Translations under genes and position numbers: made by a program
NCBI RefSeq assembly: GCF_014359565.1
Contig: NZ_JACIZD010000008.1
Span: forward strand, 29,807-93,806
DNA from: Immundisolibacter sp.
GTDB taxonomy: Bacteria; Pseudomonadota; Gammaproteobacteria; Immundisolibacterales; Immundisolibacteraceae
DNA length: 64,000 nucleotides
Direction: 5' to 3'
The notes under the pieces: model-generated
Told to the model about the DNA's origin: nothing
Database searches by the model: none
Seen by the model: only the letters and a program-made list of their open reading frames with translations
In this document: piece after piece, positions 11,555-24,456 of the stretch
Layout of the letters: each line of letters opens with the position of its first letter
How positions within the stretch are numbered: position 1 is the first letter of the stretch

Positions 11555-11619
11555 GTGGGAGGCCCGCCCTCGGGCCGAATGCTTGATTGAAGGTTTCGCG
11601 GCGAGGGCGCCGCTCCCAC
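11555..11619. repeat. REP-like palindrome between ccmD and ccmE
   Basis: One 65-bp unit of the dispersed family in the same inverted orientation as the 9230 copy, from GTGGGAGGCCCGCC to GCGCCGCTCCCAC. It sits inside the ccm operon, so it is probably transcribed and could fold in the mRNA between the membrane-complex genes and ccmE. Confidence 0.8.
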
Positions 11620-11680
11620 AAGGGCACATCCACCACCAACCCTTGCACAGGCACACAGAATCTCCGGCACCCAATCGTCG

Positions 11681-12127
11681 ATGAAAACCCGTCACAAACG
11701 TCTGCTATTCCTGTCGCTGGCGGTGGTCGCCCTGGTGGCCGCCGTGCTGCTGGTGATGAACGCCTTTCGCGACAACCTGGTGTTCTTCTTCAGCCCGACC
11801 GAGGTCGCCGCCGGCAAGGCACCGGCCAACGGTACCTTTCGTATCGGCGGGCTGGTGACGACCGGCTCGGTGCAGAAAGGACCGGCGCCGCTGGAGCTGC
11901 GTTTTACCGTCACGGATCTGAGCAAGGAAATGCGCGTGCACTACATCGGCTCGCTGCCGGACCTGTTCCGCGAAGGCCAGGGCGTGGTCGCCGAGGGCCG
12001 GCTTGGCCCGGATGGCGAGTTCCAGGCCAGGACCATCCTGGCCAAGCACGACGAGAACTACATGCCGCCCGAGGTCGCCCAGGCGCTCAAGAAATCCGGC
12101 GCCGCGCATCCCGGGCCAAAACCGTGA
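11681..12127 (+). CDS. ccmE: Heme chaperone CcmE
   Basis: CcmE carries heme covalently to CcmF. The 148 residues have an N-terminal signal anchor (residues about 8-26), an OB-fold periplasmic domain and the heme-binding motif LAKHDENYMPPE, with His123 and Tyr127 as the expected heme contacts. The stop codon TGA overlaps the GTG start of the agmatine deiminase gene, so cytochrome maturation and polyamine genes appear to be on one transcript. Confidence 0.96.
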   Translation: MKTRHKRLLFLSLAVVALVAAVLLVMNAFRDNLVFFFSPTEVAAGKAPANGTFRIGGLVTTGSVQKGPAPLELRFTVTDLSKEMRVHYIGSLPDLFREGQGVVAEGRLGPDGEFQARTILAKHDENYMPPEVAQALKKSGAAHPGPKP

Positions 12128-13164
12128 CGACTCTTACGCCGGGTTATCTGCCGCCCGAATGGGCGCCACAGGCAGCCGTCCTTCTGACCTGGCCACACGC
12201 GCACGGCGACTGGGCGGACACGCTGGGCGAAACCGAAGCCGAATTCGTCGGCTTCGCGGCCGCCATCGCGGCCCGCGAGCCGCTGATCGTCGCCTGCCAC
12301 GATGCAGCCCATCGCCGCCACGTGGCGGAGCGCCTGGCCCATGCCGGTGTGACGCAGGCGCGCCTGACGCTGGCGATAGCGCCCTCCAACGATGTCTGGG
12401 TGCGCGATCACGGCCCGCTGACCGTGCTGCGCGACGGCTGGCGGGTGGCGCTCGATTTCCGCTTCGACGGCTGGGGCGGCAAGTACCGCGCCGAGCTCGA
12501 CAATACCGTCACCGCGGTGCTCGCCGGTCAGGGCGCTCTCGGTACGCTGGGGCAGGAAGCCCTGCCCTGGGTGCTGGAAGGCGGCAACATCGAGGTCGAC
12601 GGCCAGGGCACCCTGCTGGCCAACCGCCCCTGCCTGCTGAGCCCGACGCGCAACGACCCGGCCGCCGCGCAGGCCCTGCTGGCGGCGCTGCCGACGCTGC
12701 TGGGCGTCTCGCGCCTGCTGTGGGTGGACCGCGGCGACGTGCTGGGCGACGACACCGACGGCCACATCGACACGCTGGCGCGCTTCTGCGATCCGCACAC
12801 ACTGGCCTATACCTGCGCCGATACGGCCGACCGTGCGCAGCACGCGGCCCTGGACGGCCTGGAAGAACAACTCAGGGCGCTGCGCCGGGCCGACGGCCGC
12901 CCCTATCAGCTGGTGCCGCTGCCGGTGCCGGCGCCGCTGTACGGCGCCGACGGTCGCCGCCTGCCGGCCAATTACGCCAATTTCCTGATCGTGAACGGCG
13001 CCGTGCTGGTGCCGACCTACGGGGACGCCAACGACGCGACCGCCCTCGCCCGCCTCGCCGACTGCTTTCCCGGCCGCGCCATCGTGCCGGTGCCGGCGCG
13101 CGCCATCGTCGGCCAGAACGGCAGCCTGCACTGCGCCAGCATGCAGATTCCGGCGGCGCCATGA
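12124..13164 (+). CDS. aguA: Agmatine deiminase
   Basis: AguA converts agmatine to N-carbamoylputrescine. The protein has 346 residues from a GTG start overlapping the ccmE stop. Guanidine-modifying fold residues are visible: VWVRDHGP, LEGGNIEVDG, DTDGHIDTLARF (catalytic His) and the C-terminal nucleophile in GQNGSLHCASMQ (Cys337). Much longer upstream extensions of the frame run through ccmE in a shadow frame and were rejected. Its stop overlaps the aguB start, so the two consecutive enzymes are translationally coupled. Confidence 0.94.
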   Translation: MTTLTPGYLPPEWAPQAAVLLTWPHAHGDWADTLGETEAEFVGFAAAIAAREPLIVACHDAAHRRHVAERLAHAGVTQARLTLAIAPSNDVWVRDHGPLTVLRDGWRVALDFRFDGWGGKYRAELDNTVTAVLAGQGALGTLGQEALPWVLEGGNIEVDGQGTLLANRPCLLSPTRNDPAAAQALLAALPTLLGVSRLLWVDRGDVLGDDTDGHIDTLARFCDPHTLAYTCADTADRAQHAALDGLEEQLRALRRADGRPYQLVPLPVPAPLYGADGRRLPANYANFLIVNGAVLVPTYGDANDATALARLADCFPGRAIVPVPARAIVGQNGSLHCASMQIPAAP

Positions 13165-14045
13165 GCACGCTCACCGTCGCTTGCGTACAGCACGCCTGCG
13201 GCATCGATCCGGCCGCCAATCTGGCGGCGAGCGAAGCCGGCATCCGCGCCGCCGCCGCCCAGGGCGCGCAACTGGTGCTGCTGCAGGAACTGCACCGCAC
13301 GCAGTATTTCTGTCAGGTCGAGGATCCGGCCCTGTGCGACCTGGCCGAGCCGGTCCCCGGCCCGACCACGCAATTCCTGGCCGCGCTGGCCCGGGAACTG
13401 GGCGTGGTCATCGTCGGCTCGGTTTTCGAGCGCCGCCTGGCGGGCGTGTACCACAACACCGCCGTGGTGCTGGAGCGCGACGGCATGCTGGCCGGCCGCT
13501 ACCGCAAGATGCACATCCCGGACGATCCGGGCTATCTGGAGAAGTTCTACTTCACCCCCGGCGATGGCCCGTTCGCGCCCATCGACACCTCAGTCGGGCG
13601 CCTGGGCGTGCTGGTGTGCTGGGACCAGTGGTACCCGGAGGCGGCGCGGCTGATGGCGCTGACCGGGGCAGACCTGCTGCTCTACCCTACCGCCATCGGC
13701 TGGGACCCGACCGACGACGCCGCCGAACAGGCCCGCCAGCAAGAGGCCTGGATCACCATCCAGCGCGCGCATGCGATCGCCAACGGCCTGCCGGTGCTGG
13801 CCTGCAACCGCATCGGCGTCGAACACATGCCGGGCGGTGCGCCCCAGGGCGCGCGCTTCTGGGGCAGCAGCTTCATCGCCGGCCCGCAGGGCGAGCTTCT
13901 CGCGCAGGCGCCGAGCGACGCGCCGGCCGTCATCTGCGCCGACCTCGACCTTGCCCGCAGCGAGCAGGTGCGCCGCATCTGGCCGTTCCTGCGCGACCGG
14001 CGCATCGACGCCTACCAGAACCTGATTCGCCGCGTCAGCGACTGA
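13161..14045 (+). CDS. aguB: N-carbamoylputrescine amidase
   Basis: This carbon-nitrogen hydrolase finishes putrescine formation and releases CO2 and ammonia. The 294-residue protein has the full nitrilase triad: Glu43 (LLQELH), Lys116 (YRKMHIPD) and Cys153 (VLVCWDQWYPE). It starts four bases inside the end of aguA (ATGA). Together with aguA it supplies putrescine from agmatine made elsewhere. Confidence 0.95.
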   Translation: MSTLTVACVQHACGIDPAANLAASEAGIRAAAAQGAQLVLLQELHRTQYFCQVEDPALCDLAEPVPGPTTQFLAALARELGVVIVGSVFERRLAGVYHNTAVVLERDGMLAGRYRKMHIPDDPGYLEKFYFTPGDGPFAPIDTSVGRLGVLVCWDQWYPEAARLMALTGADLLLYPTAIGWDPTDDAAEQARQQEAWITIQRAHAIANGLPVLACNRIGVEHMPGGAPQGARFWGSSFIAGPQGELLAQAPSDAPAVICADLDLARSEQVRRIWPFLRDRRIDAYQNLIRRVSD

Positions 14046-14086
14046 ACGCCGCGCGCCACCACCAAAAAAAGCCGAGGAGACCAACC

Positions 14087-15262
14087 ATGCCGAGCTTCAA
14101 TCCACCGCTGCGCATGCTCATGGGCCCCGGCCCGTCGGACGTGCACCCGCGCGTGCTGGCGGCCATGGCGCGGCCGACCATCGGCCACCTCGATCCGGCC
14201 TTCGTCGGCCTGATGGACGACATCAAGGTACTGTTACGCCAAGCCTTCAAGACCCGCAACGAGGTCACCTTCCCGATCTCCGGGCCCGGCTCGGTGGGCA
14301 TGGAAGCCTGCTTCGTGAACCTGGTCGAACCGGGCGACACGGTGATCGTGTGCCGCAACGGCGTGTTCGGCGGACGCATGAAGGAGAACGTCGAGCGCGC
14401 CGGCGGCACGGCGGTGGTCGTCGATGACCCGTGGACGCGGGCCGTGGACCCGCAGCGCCTGGAAGACGCGCTCGAGGCCAACCCACAGGCCAGGCTGGTC
14501 GCCTTCGTGATGGCCGAGACCTCCACCGGCGCGCTGTCGGACACCAAAACGCTGGTGCAGATCGCGCATCGTCACGGCGCGCTGGCCATCGTCGATGCGG
14601 TCACGGCGCTGGGCGGCGTGCCACTCGACGTCGACGGCTGGGACATCGACGCCATCTACAGCGGCACCCAAAAGTGCCTGTCCTGCCCGCCCGGCCTGGC
14701 GCCGGTCAGCTTCGGCGCCCGGGCGCTCGACAAACTGCGCGCCCGCAAGACGCCGGTGCAAAGCTGGTTCCTGGACCTGAACCTGGTGCTCGGCTACTGG
14801 TCCGGCGCCGCCCGGCGCAGCTACCACCACACCGCGCCCATCAACGCCCTGTACGGCCTGCACGAGGCGCTGCTGATGCTGCACGAGGAAGGCCTGGAAG
14901 CCGCCTGGGCGCGCCACGCCCTGCACCACCGGGCGCTGCGTGCCGGCCTGGAGGCCATGGACCTGCGCCTGGCAGGTGCCGACGGCGAGCGCCTGCCGCA
15001 GCTGAACGTGGTCGGCATTCCGGATGGCGTCGACGATGCGCGCCTGCGCCAGACCTTGCTCGACGACTACGATCTCGAAATCGGCGCCGGTCTGGGTGAC
15101 CTCGCCGGCAAGGCGTGGCGCATCGGCCTCATGGGCCAGTCCGCCAGCCGCCGCCACGTGTTGGCCTGCCTGACCGCGCTCGGCAGCGCGATGGCGGCGC
15201 AGGGCCGGCCGACCGACTGCGGCGCGGCGCTGGCTGCGGCGCTGGACGTGTACGCCGCCTGA
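14087..15262 (+). CDS. Class V aminotransferase (alanine/serine-glyoxylate type)
   Basis: A 391-residue PLP enzyme of the alanine-glyoxylate/serine-glyoxylate aminotransferase family. It has the N-terminal MGPGPSDVHPRVLAAM segment, the PLP phosphate region ISGPGSVGMEA, the cofactor Asp in AIVDAVTALG and the Schiff-base Lys in YSGTQKCLSCPPG near residue 196. A strong GAGGAG precedes the ATG. It follows aguB after 41 bases and may be co-transcribed. Exact donor and acceptor cannot be set from sequence; alanine-glyoxylate transamination is the family default. Confidence 0.85.
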   Translation: MPSFNPPLRMLMGPGPSDVHPRVLAAMARPTIGHLDPAFVGLMDDIKVLLRQAFKTRNEVTFPISGPGSVGMEACFVNLVEPGDTVIVCRNGVFGGRMKENVERAGGTAVVVDDPWTRAVDPQRLEDALEANPQARLVAFVMAETSTGALSDTKTLVQIAHRHGALAIVDAVTALGGVPLDVDGWDIDAIYSGTQKCLSCPPGLAPVSFGARALDKLRARKTPVQSWFLDLNLVLGYWSGAARRSYHHTAPINALYGLHEALLMLHEEGLEAAWARHALHHRALRAGLEAMDLRLAGADGERLPQLNVVGIPDGVDDARLRQTLLDDYDLEIGAGLGDLAGKAWRIGLMGQSASRRHVLACLTALGSAMAAQGRPTDCGAALAAALDVYAA

Positions 15263-15403
15263 CGGAGGCTGCACCGTCGGTGCCGGGCGGCGGTCCCGGC
15301 GCCGGCAGGGCGGATCGATCGGCGCTCGACTGATGCCGGGCACCGAAAAGCCCGCAATGGCGGCACGTTACAATGCCGCCCCCACCAACCGCCCCGCCCC
15401 GCC
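15263..15403 (+). other. GC-rich leader of metH
   Basis: This 141-base gap separates the aminotransferase stop from metH. It contains complementary blocks CGGTGCC (near 15279) and GGCACCG (near 15338) plus an inner GGCGCCGG stretch, so the RNA could fold before the metH start. I looked for a SAH or cobalamin riboswitch and did not find a convincing consensus. Confidence 0.35.
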
Positions 15404-19071
<3,668 letters not shown>

Positions 19072-19084
<13 letters not shown>

Positions 19085-20688
19085 CGGGGCGGCGCTGACT
19101 CCGCGGGTCGACAGTCGAACGGCAACTCAGCGGGCACGGCATACGGCCTGCTGGTGTCGATGACGATCGCCAGCGCCTGCTCGTCAGCACCGAGCGGCCG
19201 ATAGCGCGCGCGCTGCGCGTCGAGCACGGCCAGATTCGCCTCCGAAGCATCGCCGGCCTGGGCGGCACGGCGCTCCACCCGCTCGCGCAGCACATCCGGC
19301 GGGGCGCTGCAGGCAAGGATGCGAAACGGCACGGCAAGACTCGCCGCCAGGCGTGCGAAGCGCCGGCGTTCGCCGGCAGCCAGGAAGCTGGCGTCCACCA
19401 GCACCGGCCAGCCGGCGCGAAGCAGCCGCCGCGCCAGACGCGCCAGATGCCGATAGGTGGCGGCGCTGAGCTTGGCCCGGTAAGCGCCCTGATCGATCCC
19501 GGAGCCGGTACGCGCACCCGGCCCGAGTCCCAGCAGGCGCTTGCGCTCCACGTCCGAGCGCAAGCGGATCAGCGGCAGCCGTTCGGCCAGCCAGTCGGCG
19601 TAATGCGTCTTGCCGGAGCCGGCCAGGCCGTGGGTGATGGCCAGCCACGGCTGGCGCGGGCGGATCAGCGTTTCGGCCAGGCGCAGGCAGCCGATGCACT
19701 CGCGCAGGGCCTGAAAACGCAGACCGGGCGCCTGCGCCCCGGCCGCGCGCAGGCGGGCCACCTTGGCCCGCACCAGCGCCCGGTAGACCTCGAAAAAGTC
19801 GACCAGTGGCACGCCGCCATAGTCGCCGGTGGCCTGCAGGTAGCGGTCGCGGACCCGCCGGGCCAGGTCCGGTCGGCCACGGCGGGCCAGGTCCATGGTC
19901 AGGAAGGCCAGCTCGCCGTGTACGTCCTGCCAGCGCAGGGCGGGGTCGAATTCGATGGCGTCGAACGGCACAGGGTGGCCGTCCAGCCAGACGATGTTGC
20001 CAAGGTGCAGGTCGCCGTGACATTCGCGCACCCGGCCGTCGATCCGGCGCCGCACCAGCAGCGCGCGGCGGCGCCGGTATTCGGCCTCGGTCCAGGCGGC
20101 GAGGCGATCCAGTCGCGCGCGGCTGCGTGGACTGGCACCGTCACGCAAGGCGGTGAAGTTATCGCGGGCGGCTTGCACAAGATCGCCGGGGCGGCCGTAG
20201 GGCGAGCCAACCGGCGCCGGTGGTAGGCGCCGGTGAAAGGCCGCGATGCACTCGGCCAGCGCATCGATGTGGGCGCCTTCGAGGTGGCCGCCTGCGAGCA
20301 GGCAATCGAGCGACGCCTCCGGCGGGAAGCGACGCATTTCGACCGCCCAGTCGATAGCCCGGCCGCTGCCGCCCGGGCGCGGGGCCGCGACTGTGCCGGT
20401 GATCGGCATGACGGAAAGATAGAGCTCCGGCGCCAGGCGCCGGTTCAGGCGCAGTTCTTCCCGGCAGAAGTGCCGGCGCTGACGCAGACGGGTGAAGTCC
20501 AGAAAGCCTAGATTGACCGGCTTTTTGAGTTTGTAGGCGCGCTGCGCGGTCAGCAGCACGGCCGAGATGTGGGTTTCGACGACCCTGACCGGGCCGGCTT
20601 CGCGGGCCAGTGTGTCGACCAGCGCGTCCAGCATGCGCCGCCAGCGGGCGCCAGGCTGAGGGCGGGTGGCAGCGCGTTCGGTTGCCAC
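19072..20688 (-). CDS. Aminoglycoside phosphotransferase-like / P-loop kinase fusion
   Basis: This 538-residue fusion has two parts. The first about 330 residues are an APH-like kinase fold with the catalytic-loop motif [14 protein letters not shown] and the metal-binding DAIEFDP. The last 200 residues are an AAA/gluconate-kinase-like P-loop domain with Walker [14 protein letters not shown]. This domain pair recurs in many bacteria with no assigned substrate. The start is GTG at 20688; an ATG 18 codons in (MLDALVDTL) is possible. Its 3' end overlaps that of metH. Confidence 0.85.
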
Positions 20689-20700
20689 CCGCCCCCCAAT

Positions 20701-21222
20701 TCAGGACGTCTTGATGTCGATTTTCTTCACCTTGCTGTGCGCTTCGGCGCTCTTGGGCACGCTGACGCTGAGCACGCCCTTGCTGAAGTTGGCGCTGGCC
20801 GTGCCGGCGTCGGCATCCGGTGGCAGGCGAAAGCTGCGCGTGAAGCTACCGTAGCTGCGTTCGGTCAGGTGGTAGCCCTTGTCCTTTTCTTCCCGCTCGG
20901 CGCGCTTCTCGCCGCGCACGGTGAGCAGGTCATCCTGCACCTCGATCGAGATGTCCTTCTCGTCGATGCCGGGCAGCTCGGCGCTGATCAGGTAGCGGTC
21001 ATCCTGTTCCTTGATGTCCACCGCCGGCATCAGGTCGCCGCCGGTCAGACTCCGCAGCGGTTCGATGTCCAGCGGCCGGCGCAGCGAAGCCCAGCGCGGA
21101 AAATCGGCGAAGAAATCATCGAACAGGCTATCCCAGCGATCGCGCAGGGTGCTCAGCTGTCGGCTGGCGCCGGTCGCCGGGGTGGATTTCCTGACTTCGA
21201 CCTGGGTGGATTTTTCAGCCAT
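20701..21222 (-). CDS. Small heat shock protein, Hsp20 family
   Basis: A 173-residue ATP-independent holdase chaperone. The alpha-crystallin domain starts near residue 60 (MPAVDIKEQDDRYLISAELP) and ends with the diagnostic KGVLSVSVPK. The flexible N-terminus contains WDSLFDDFFADF. There is no clear I-x-I C-terminal anchor beyond KKIDIKTS. GAGGAGA precedes the ATG. The kinase-like gene begins 12 bases downstream, so read-through is likely. Confidence 0.93.
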   Translation of the reverse strand: MAEKSTQVEVRKSTPATGASRQLSTLRDRWDSLFDDFFADFPRWASLRRPLDIEPLRSLTGGDLMPAVDIKEQDDRYLISAELPGIDEKDISIEVQDDLLTVRGEKRAEREEKDKGYHLTERSYGSFTRSFRLPPDADAGTASANFSKGVLSVSVPKSAEAHSKVKKIDIKTS

Positions 21223-21336
21223 GGCACGTCTCCTCGGGGATGGGCGGAACTGCCGCCCGCAGAGGTGGACAAGCCTAGGCGGTCGCTCCCGGCGCGCCCA
21301 TGATCCGAATCAGCTGGCGCGCCGGGAGACTGGGAA

Positions 21337-21951
21337 TCACTTCAGGGACGGCAGTTTCTGCCAGGCCGGACGGGCCGCCACGCGGTTCAGCCAGGCCATG
21401 ATGTTCGGGTACTGGTCCACGCCGAGCTGCTTGTAGATGTCGGCCAGCAGCAGCACGGTGGAGACGTTGATGTCGGCCACGCTGAAGCGGTTACCGACCA
21501 GGTAGTCCTTGCCGGCCAGGCTGTCGTTGAGCACGCGCAGCGGCGCCGGCAGCGTGTCGGTGGCCTCCTTGGCCAGCTCCGGACGACGCTTTTCCGGCGG
21601 ATACAGCATGGCGTGGCGCAGGTAGTTGACGACGTAGATTTCCATCTCCAGCGACGCCCACAGCGCCCACTGGAAAACCCGCCCTTCGTCCTCGACGCTG
21701 GCCGGCCACAGGCTGCCCTGGCCGAATTTCTTGGCCAGGTACATGGCGATCGCCATCGATTCCCAGAGGATGAAATCACCATCCTGCAGCACCGGCACAT
21801 GGCCGTTGGGATTGATCTTGAGGAACTCGGGCGTGCGCGACTCGCCGGCTCCCTGGTTGGTCTTGACGTGCTCGTAGGGCACGCCGAGTTCTTCGAGCGT
21901 CCACAGGCAGCGCTGGGCGCGCGACATGTACTGGCCGTAAAGCTTGAGCAT
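21337..21951 (-). CDS. Glutathione S-transferase family protein
   Basis: A 204-residue GST. The N-terminal thioredoxin fold (MLKLYGQYMSRAQRCLWTLE) has the cis-Pro segment HVPVLQDGDFILWESMAIAMYL, in which the glutathione-binding Glu-Ser pair is visible. The helical C-terminal domain contains the N-capping box FSVADINVST. I chose MLKLYG because GAGGAG lies upstream and the family begins there; an upstream in-frame ATG adds 16 unlikely residues. It is divergent from the WYL regulator gene about 100 bases away. The electrophile substrate is unknown. Confidence 0.9.
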   Translation of the reverse strand: MLKLYGQYMSRAQRCLWTLEELGVPYEHVKTNQGAGESRTPEFLKINPNGHVPVLQDGDFILWESMAIAMYLAKKFGQGSLWPASVEDEGRVFQWALWASLEMEIYVVNYLRHAMLYPPEKRRPELAKEATDTLPAPLRVLNDSLAGKDYLVGNRFSVADINVSTVLLLADIYKQLGVDQYPNIMAWLNRVAARPAWQKLPSLK

Positions 21952-22053
21952 CGGTGAGTCTCCTCGGGTGGGTGTTGGCAAGCCGCGCAAGCGTGGCATG
22001 GTGCACGCGCACAGCGCAAGCCGGCGCAGCCGCCTGATGTAGCATTTGCCAGC

Positions 22054-23034
22054 ATGGACCGCTTCGACCGCATCTACCGCCTGTACACGCTGTTCACGAC
22101 CAGCCGCGAGGCGCGTTCGGCCGCCTCGCTGCAGGCCGACCTCGGCTGCTCGCGGGCCACCTTAATGCGGGCCATCGCCGAGCTGCGCGACCTGCTGGGC
22201 ACGCCCCTGGTGTGGGACAGCGCCGCCCGCGGCTATCGGCTGGACGGCGCGGCGCCCCGCGCACAGTTGCCCGGATTGTGGTTCTCGGCCGATGAATTGC
22301 AGGCGCTGCTGCTGGCCCAGAAGCTGCTGTCCGGGCTCGGCGAAGGCCTGATACCGGACCAGATCGACGCCCTTCGCGGACGCATCATGACCCTGCTGGC
22401 GCACGGCGGCGTGGCGCCGCAGCGCGCCGCCGAGGCGCTGCGCATCCTGCCGCTGGGTGGCCGCAGCTGCGATCCAGTGATATTCCGACAGGCGGTGGCG
22501 AGCACCCTGGCCGGGCGTCGAATCGAAATTCGCTACCTGGCCCGCAGCAGCGGGGAAATCAGCACCCGGCTGGTCAGCCCGCAGCGGCTGGTGCGCTACC
22601 GCGACAACTGGTACCTGGATGCCTGGTGCCACTGGCGCGGGGCGCTGCGCAGTTTTGCGATCGACGCCATCGAGGCCCTGCAGGCCACCGATGATCCGGC
22701 GCAGGACATTCCCCAGACGGAACTGGACGCGCACTTCGGGGCCGCCTACGGCATTTTCGCCGGACCTGCGCCGCAACAGGCAGTGCTGCGCTTTGCCGCC
22801 AGTCGGGCGCGCTGGGTGGCGGCCGAGCGCTGGCATCCGGCGCAGTTCGGGCGCTGGCTGGAGGATGGCCGCTACGAACTGGTGGTGCCCTACGGCGACC
22901 CGACCGAGCTGATCCTGGACATCCTGCGCTACGGGCCGCAGGTGGAAGTGCTGGAACCGCCGTCCCTGCGCGCCGAGGTTTCTGCCCGGCTGCGTGAAGC
23001 GGCGGCGCTGTACGCGGGGGATGGGATCAGCTGA
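22054..23034 (+). CDS. HTH/WYL-domain transcriptional regulator
   Basis: The 326 residues begin with a winged helix-turn-helix (RIYRLYTLFTTSREARSAASL through CSRATLMRAIAELRD). A WYL domain follows near residues 145-225 (RIEIRYLARSSGEI, RDNWYLDAWCHWRGALRSF) and then a WCX-type C-terminal domain. WYL domains bind nucleic acid or nucleotide-like ligands. It is divergently placed from the GST gene and could control it, but this is inference. No defence genes adjoin it. Confidence 0.9.
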   Translation: MDRFDRIYRLYTLFTTSREARSAASLQADLGCSRATLMRAIAELRDLLGTPLVWDSAARGYRLDGAAPRAQLPGLWFSADELQALLLAQKLLSGLGEGLIPDQIDALRGRIMTLLAHGGVAPQRAAEALRILPLGGRSCDPVIFRQAVASTLAGRRIEIRYLARSSGEISTRLVSPQRLVRYRDNWYLDAWCHWRGALRSFAIDAIEALQATDDPAQDIPQTELDAHFGAAYGIFAGPAPQQAVLRFAASRARWVAAERWHPAQFGRWLEDGRYELVVPYGDPTELILDILRYGPQVEVLEPPSLRAEVSARLREAAALYAGDGIS

Positions 23035-23047
23035 GGTCGACGGCCGG

Positions 23048-24448
23048 TCAGTCGCCGAACAATTTGCGCCCGCGGCGACGGGCGCGGTGCTTGCGCTCCA
23101 GCTGACTGGGGGTGAGCACGTTCACGCGCCCGGCGTACGGGTTCTCGCCCTGCTTGGTGACGATGCGTACCGGCGTGCCGGTCAGGCCCAGCGCCTCGCG
23201 AAAGCTGTTTTCCAGGTAGCGCAGGTAATTGGGCGGCAGCTTGTCCACCTGCGTGCCGTGGATGACGATGGTCGGCGGCGCGTGGCCGCCCTGGTGGGCA
23301 TAGCGCAGCTTGGCGCGGCGGCCGGCGGCCATCGGCGGCGGATTGGCGGCGACGATGGTCTCCAGCAAACGCGTCAGTTCCGAAGTCGGCGCGCGCGCCA
23401 GTGCGCTGTGCTGCACGGCAAACGCGGCCTTGGTGAGGGCTTTCACGCCGCGACCGTTCTTGGCGCTGATGAACTCGATCGGCGCGAACTCGACGAACGG
23501 CAGCCGGCGCCGCACTTCCATCCGCAGCGCCTTGCGCGCGGCATCGTCCAGCGTGTCGGACTTGTTCACCGCCAGCACCAGGCCGCGCCCGCGCTGCAGC
23601 GCCTGGCCGGCGATGTGCGCGTCCTGCTCGCTGACGCCAAGCTCGCCGTCCAGCATCAGGATCACCACCTGCGCCTGGTCGATGGCCTGCAGGGTCTTGA
23701 TGACGCTGAATTTTTCGATGGCTTCGTGCACCTGCGCCTTGCGCCGCAGGCCGGCGGTATCCAGCAGCACGCATTCGCGCCCATCCAGCACCACCGGCAC
23801 GCGCACGCAGTCGCGGGTGGTGCCCGGCAACGGGCTTTCGATCAGGCGCTGCTGGCCGAGCAGGCGGTTGATCAGCGTGGATTTGCCGGCGTTGGGCCGA
23901 CCGACGACGGCAAACACCGGCCGCGGGTCGGCTTCTTCCTCGGCCGCCGGCTCGTCATCCGGAAAACCCGCCAGCACGGTCTCCAGCAGCTCGGCCACGC
24001 CATGGCCGTGGCTGGAGGAGATTGGCCACGGATCGCCCAGGCCGAGCTCGAAAAAATCGGCGCGTACCAGCTCGGCATCGAGATGCTCGGCCTTGTTGAC
24101 CGCCAGCCACACCGGCTGGCCGAGGCCGCGCAGGGTGTTGGCAATGCTGCGGTCGTCGGCGGTCAGACCGCCACGGCCATCGACCACCAGGATCACCGCG
24201 TCGGCCTCCTGCGCCGCCATCAGCGCCTGGGCGCTGACCTTGCCCGACAGTTCCGGGTCTTCGCCCAGCATGCCGCCGGTGTCGACCACCCAGAACGGGC
24301 GCTCGCCCAGGCGCCCGGCGCCGACCAGGCGGTCGCGGGTGACGCCCGGAAAATCCGCCACCAGCGCGTCGCGACTGCGCGTGAGGCGGTTGAACAGGGT
24401 CGATTTGCCGACGTTAGGTCGACCCAGCAGGGCGATTACGGGTGTCAC
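23048..24448 (-). CDS. der: Ribosome-biogenesis GTPase Der (EngA)
   Basis: Der acts in 50S subunit maturation. The 466 residues carry two tandem GTPase domains: G1 motifs GRPNVGKST (about residue 8) and GRPNAGKST (about 190), and G4 motifs NKAEH and NKSD. A KH-like C-terminal domain ending in Arg-rich RKHRARRRGRK follows. The start is GTG. It is last of the rodZ-hisS-yfgM-bamB-der order, eight bases after bamB. Confidence 0.97.
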   Translation of the reverse strand: MTPVIALLGRPNVGKSTLFNRLTRSRDALVADFPGVTRDRLVGAGRLGERPFWVVDTGGMLGEDPELSGKVSAQALMAAQEADAVILVVDGRGGLTADDRSIANTLRGLGQPVWLAVNKAEHLDAELVRADFFELGLGDPWPISSSHGHGVAELLETVLAGFPDDEPAAEEEADPRPVFAVVGRPNAGKSTLINRLLGQQRLIESPLPGTTRDCVRVPVVLDGRECVLLDTAGLRRKAQVHEAIEKFSVIKTLQAIDQAQVVILMLDGELGVSEQDAHIAGQALQRGRGLVLAVNKSDTLDDAARKALRMEVRRRLPFVEFAPIEFISAKNGRGVKALTKAAFAVQHSALARAPTSELTRLLETIVAANPPPMAAGRRAKLRYAHQGGHAPPTIVIHGTQVDKLPPNYLRYLENSFREALGLTGTPVRIVTKQGENPYAGRVNVLTPSQLERKHRARRRGRKLFGD

Positions 24449-24456
24449 GGCAGTGC

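Noticed and set aside
15263..15403. SAH or cobalamin riboswitch before metH
   Set aside because: The stretch GGCGCTCGAC recalls part of a SAH riboswitch, but the other conserved segment and pairing order are not visible. A covariance-model search would decide.
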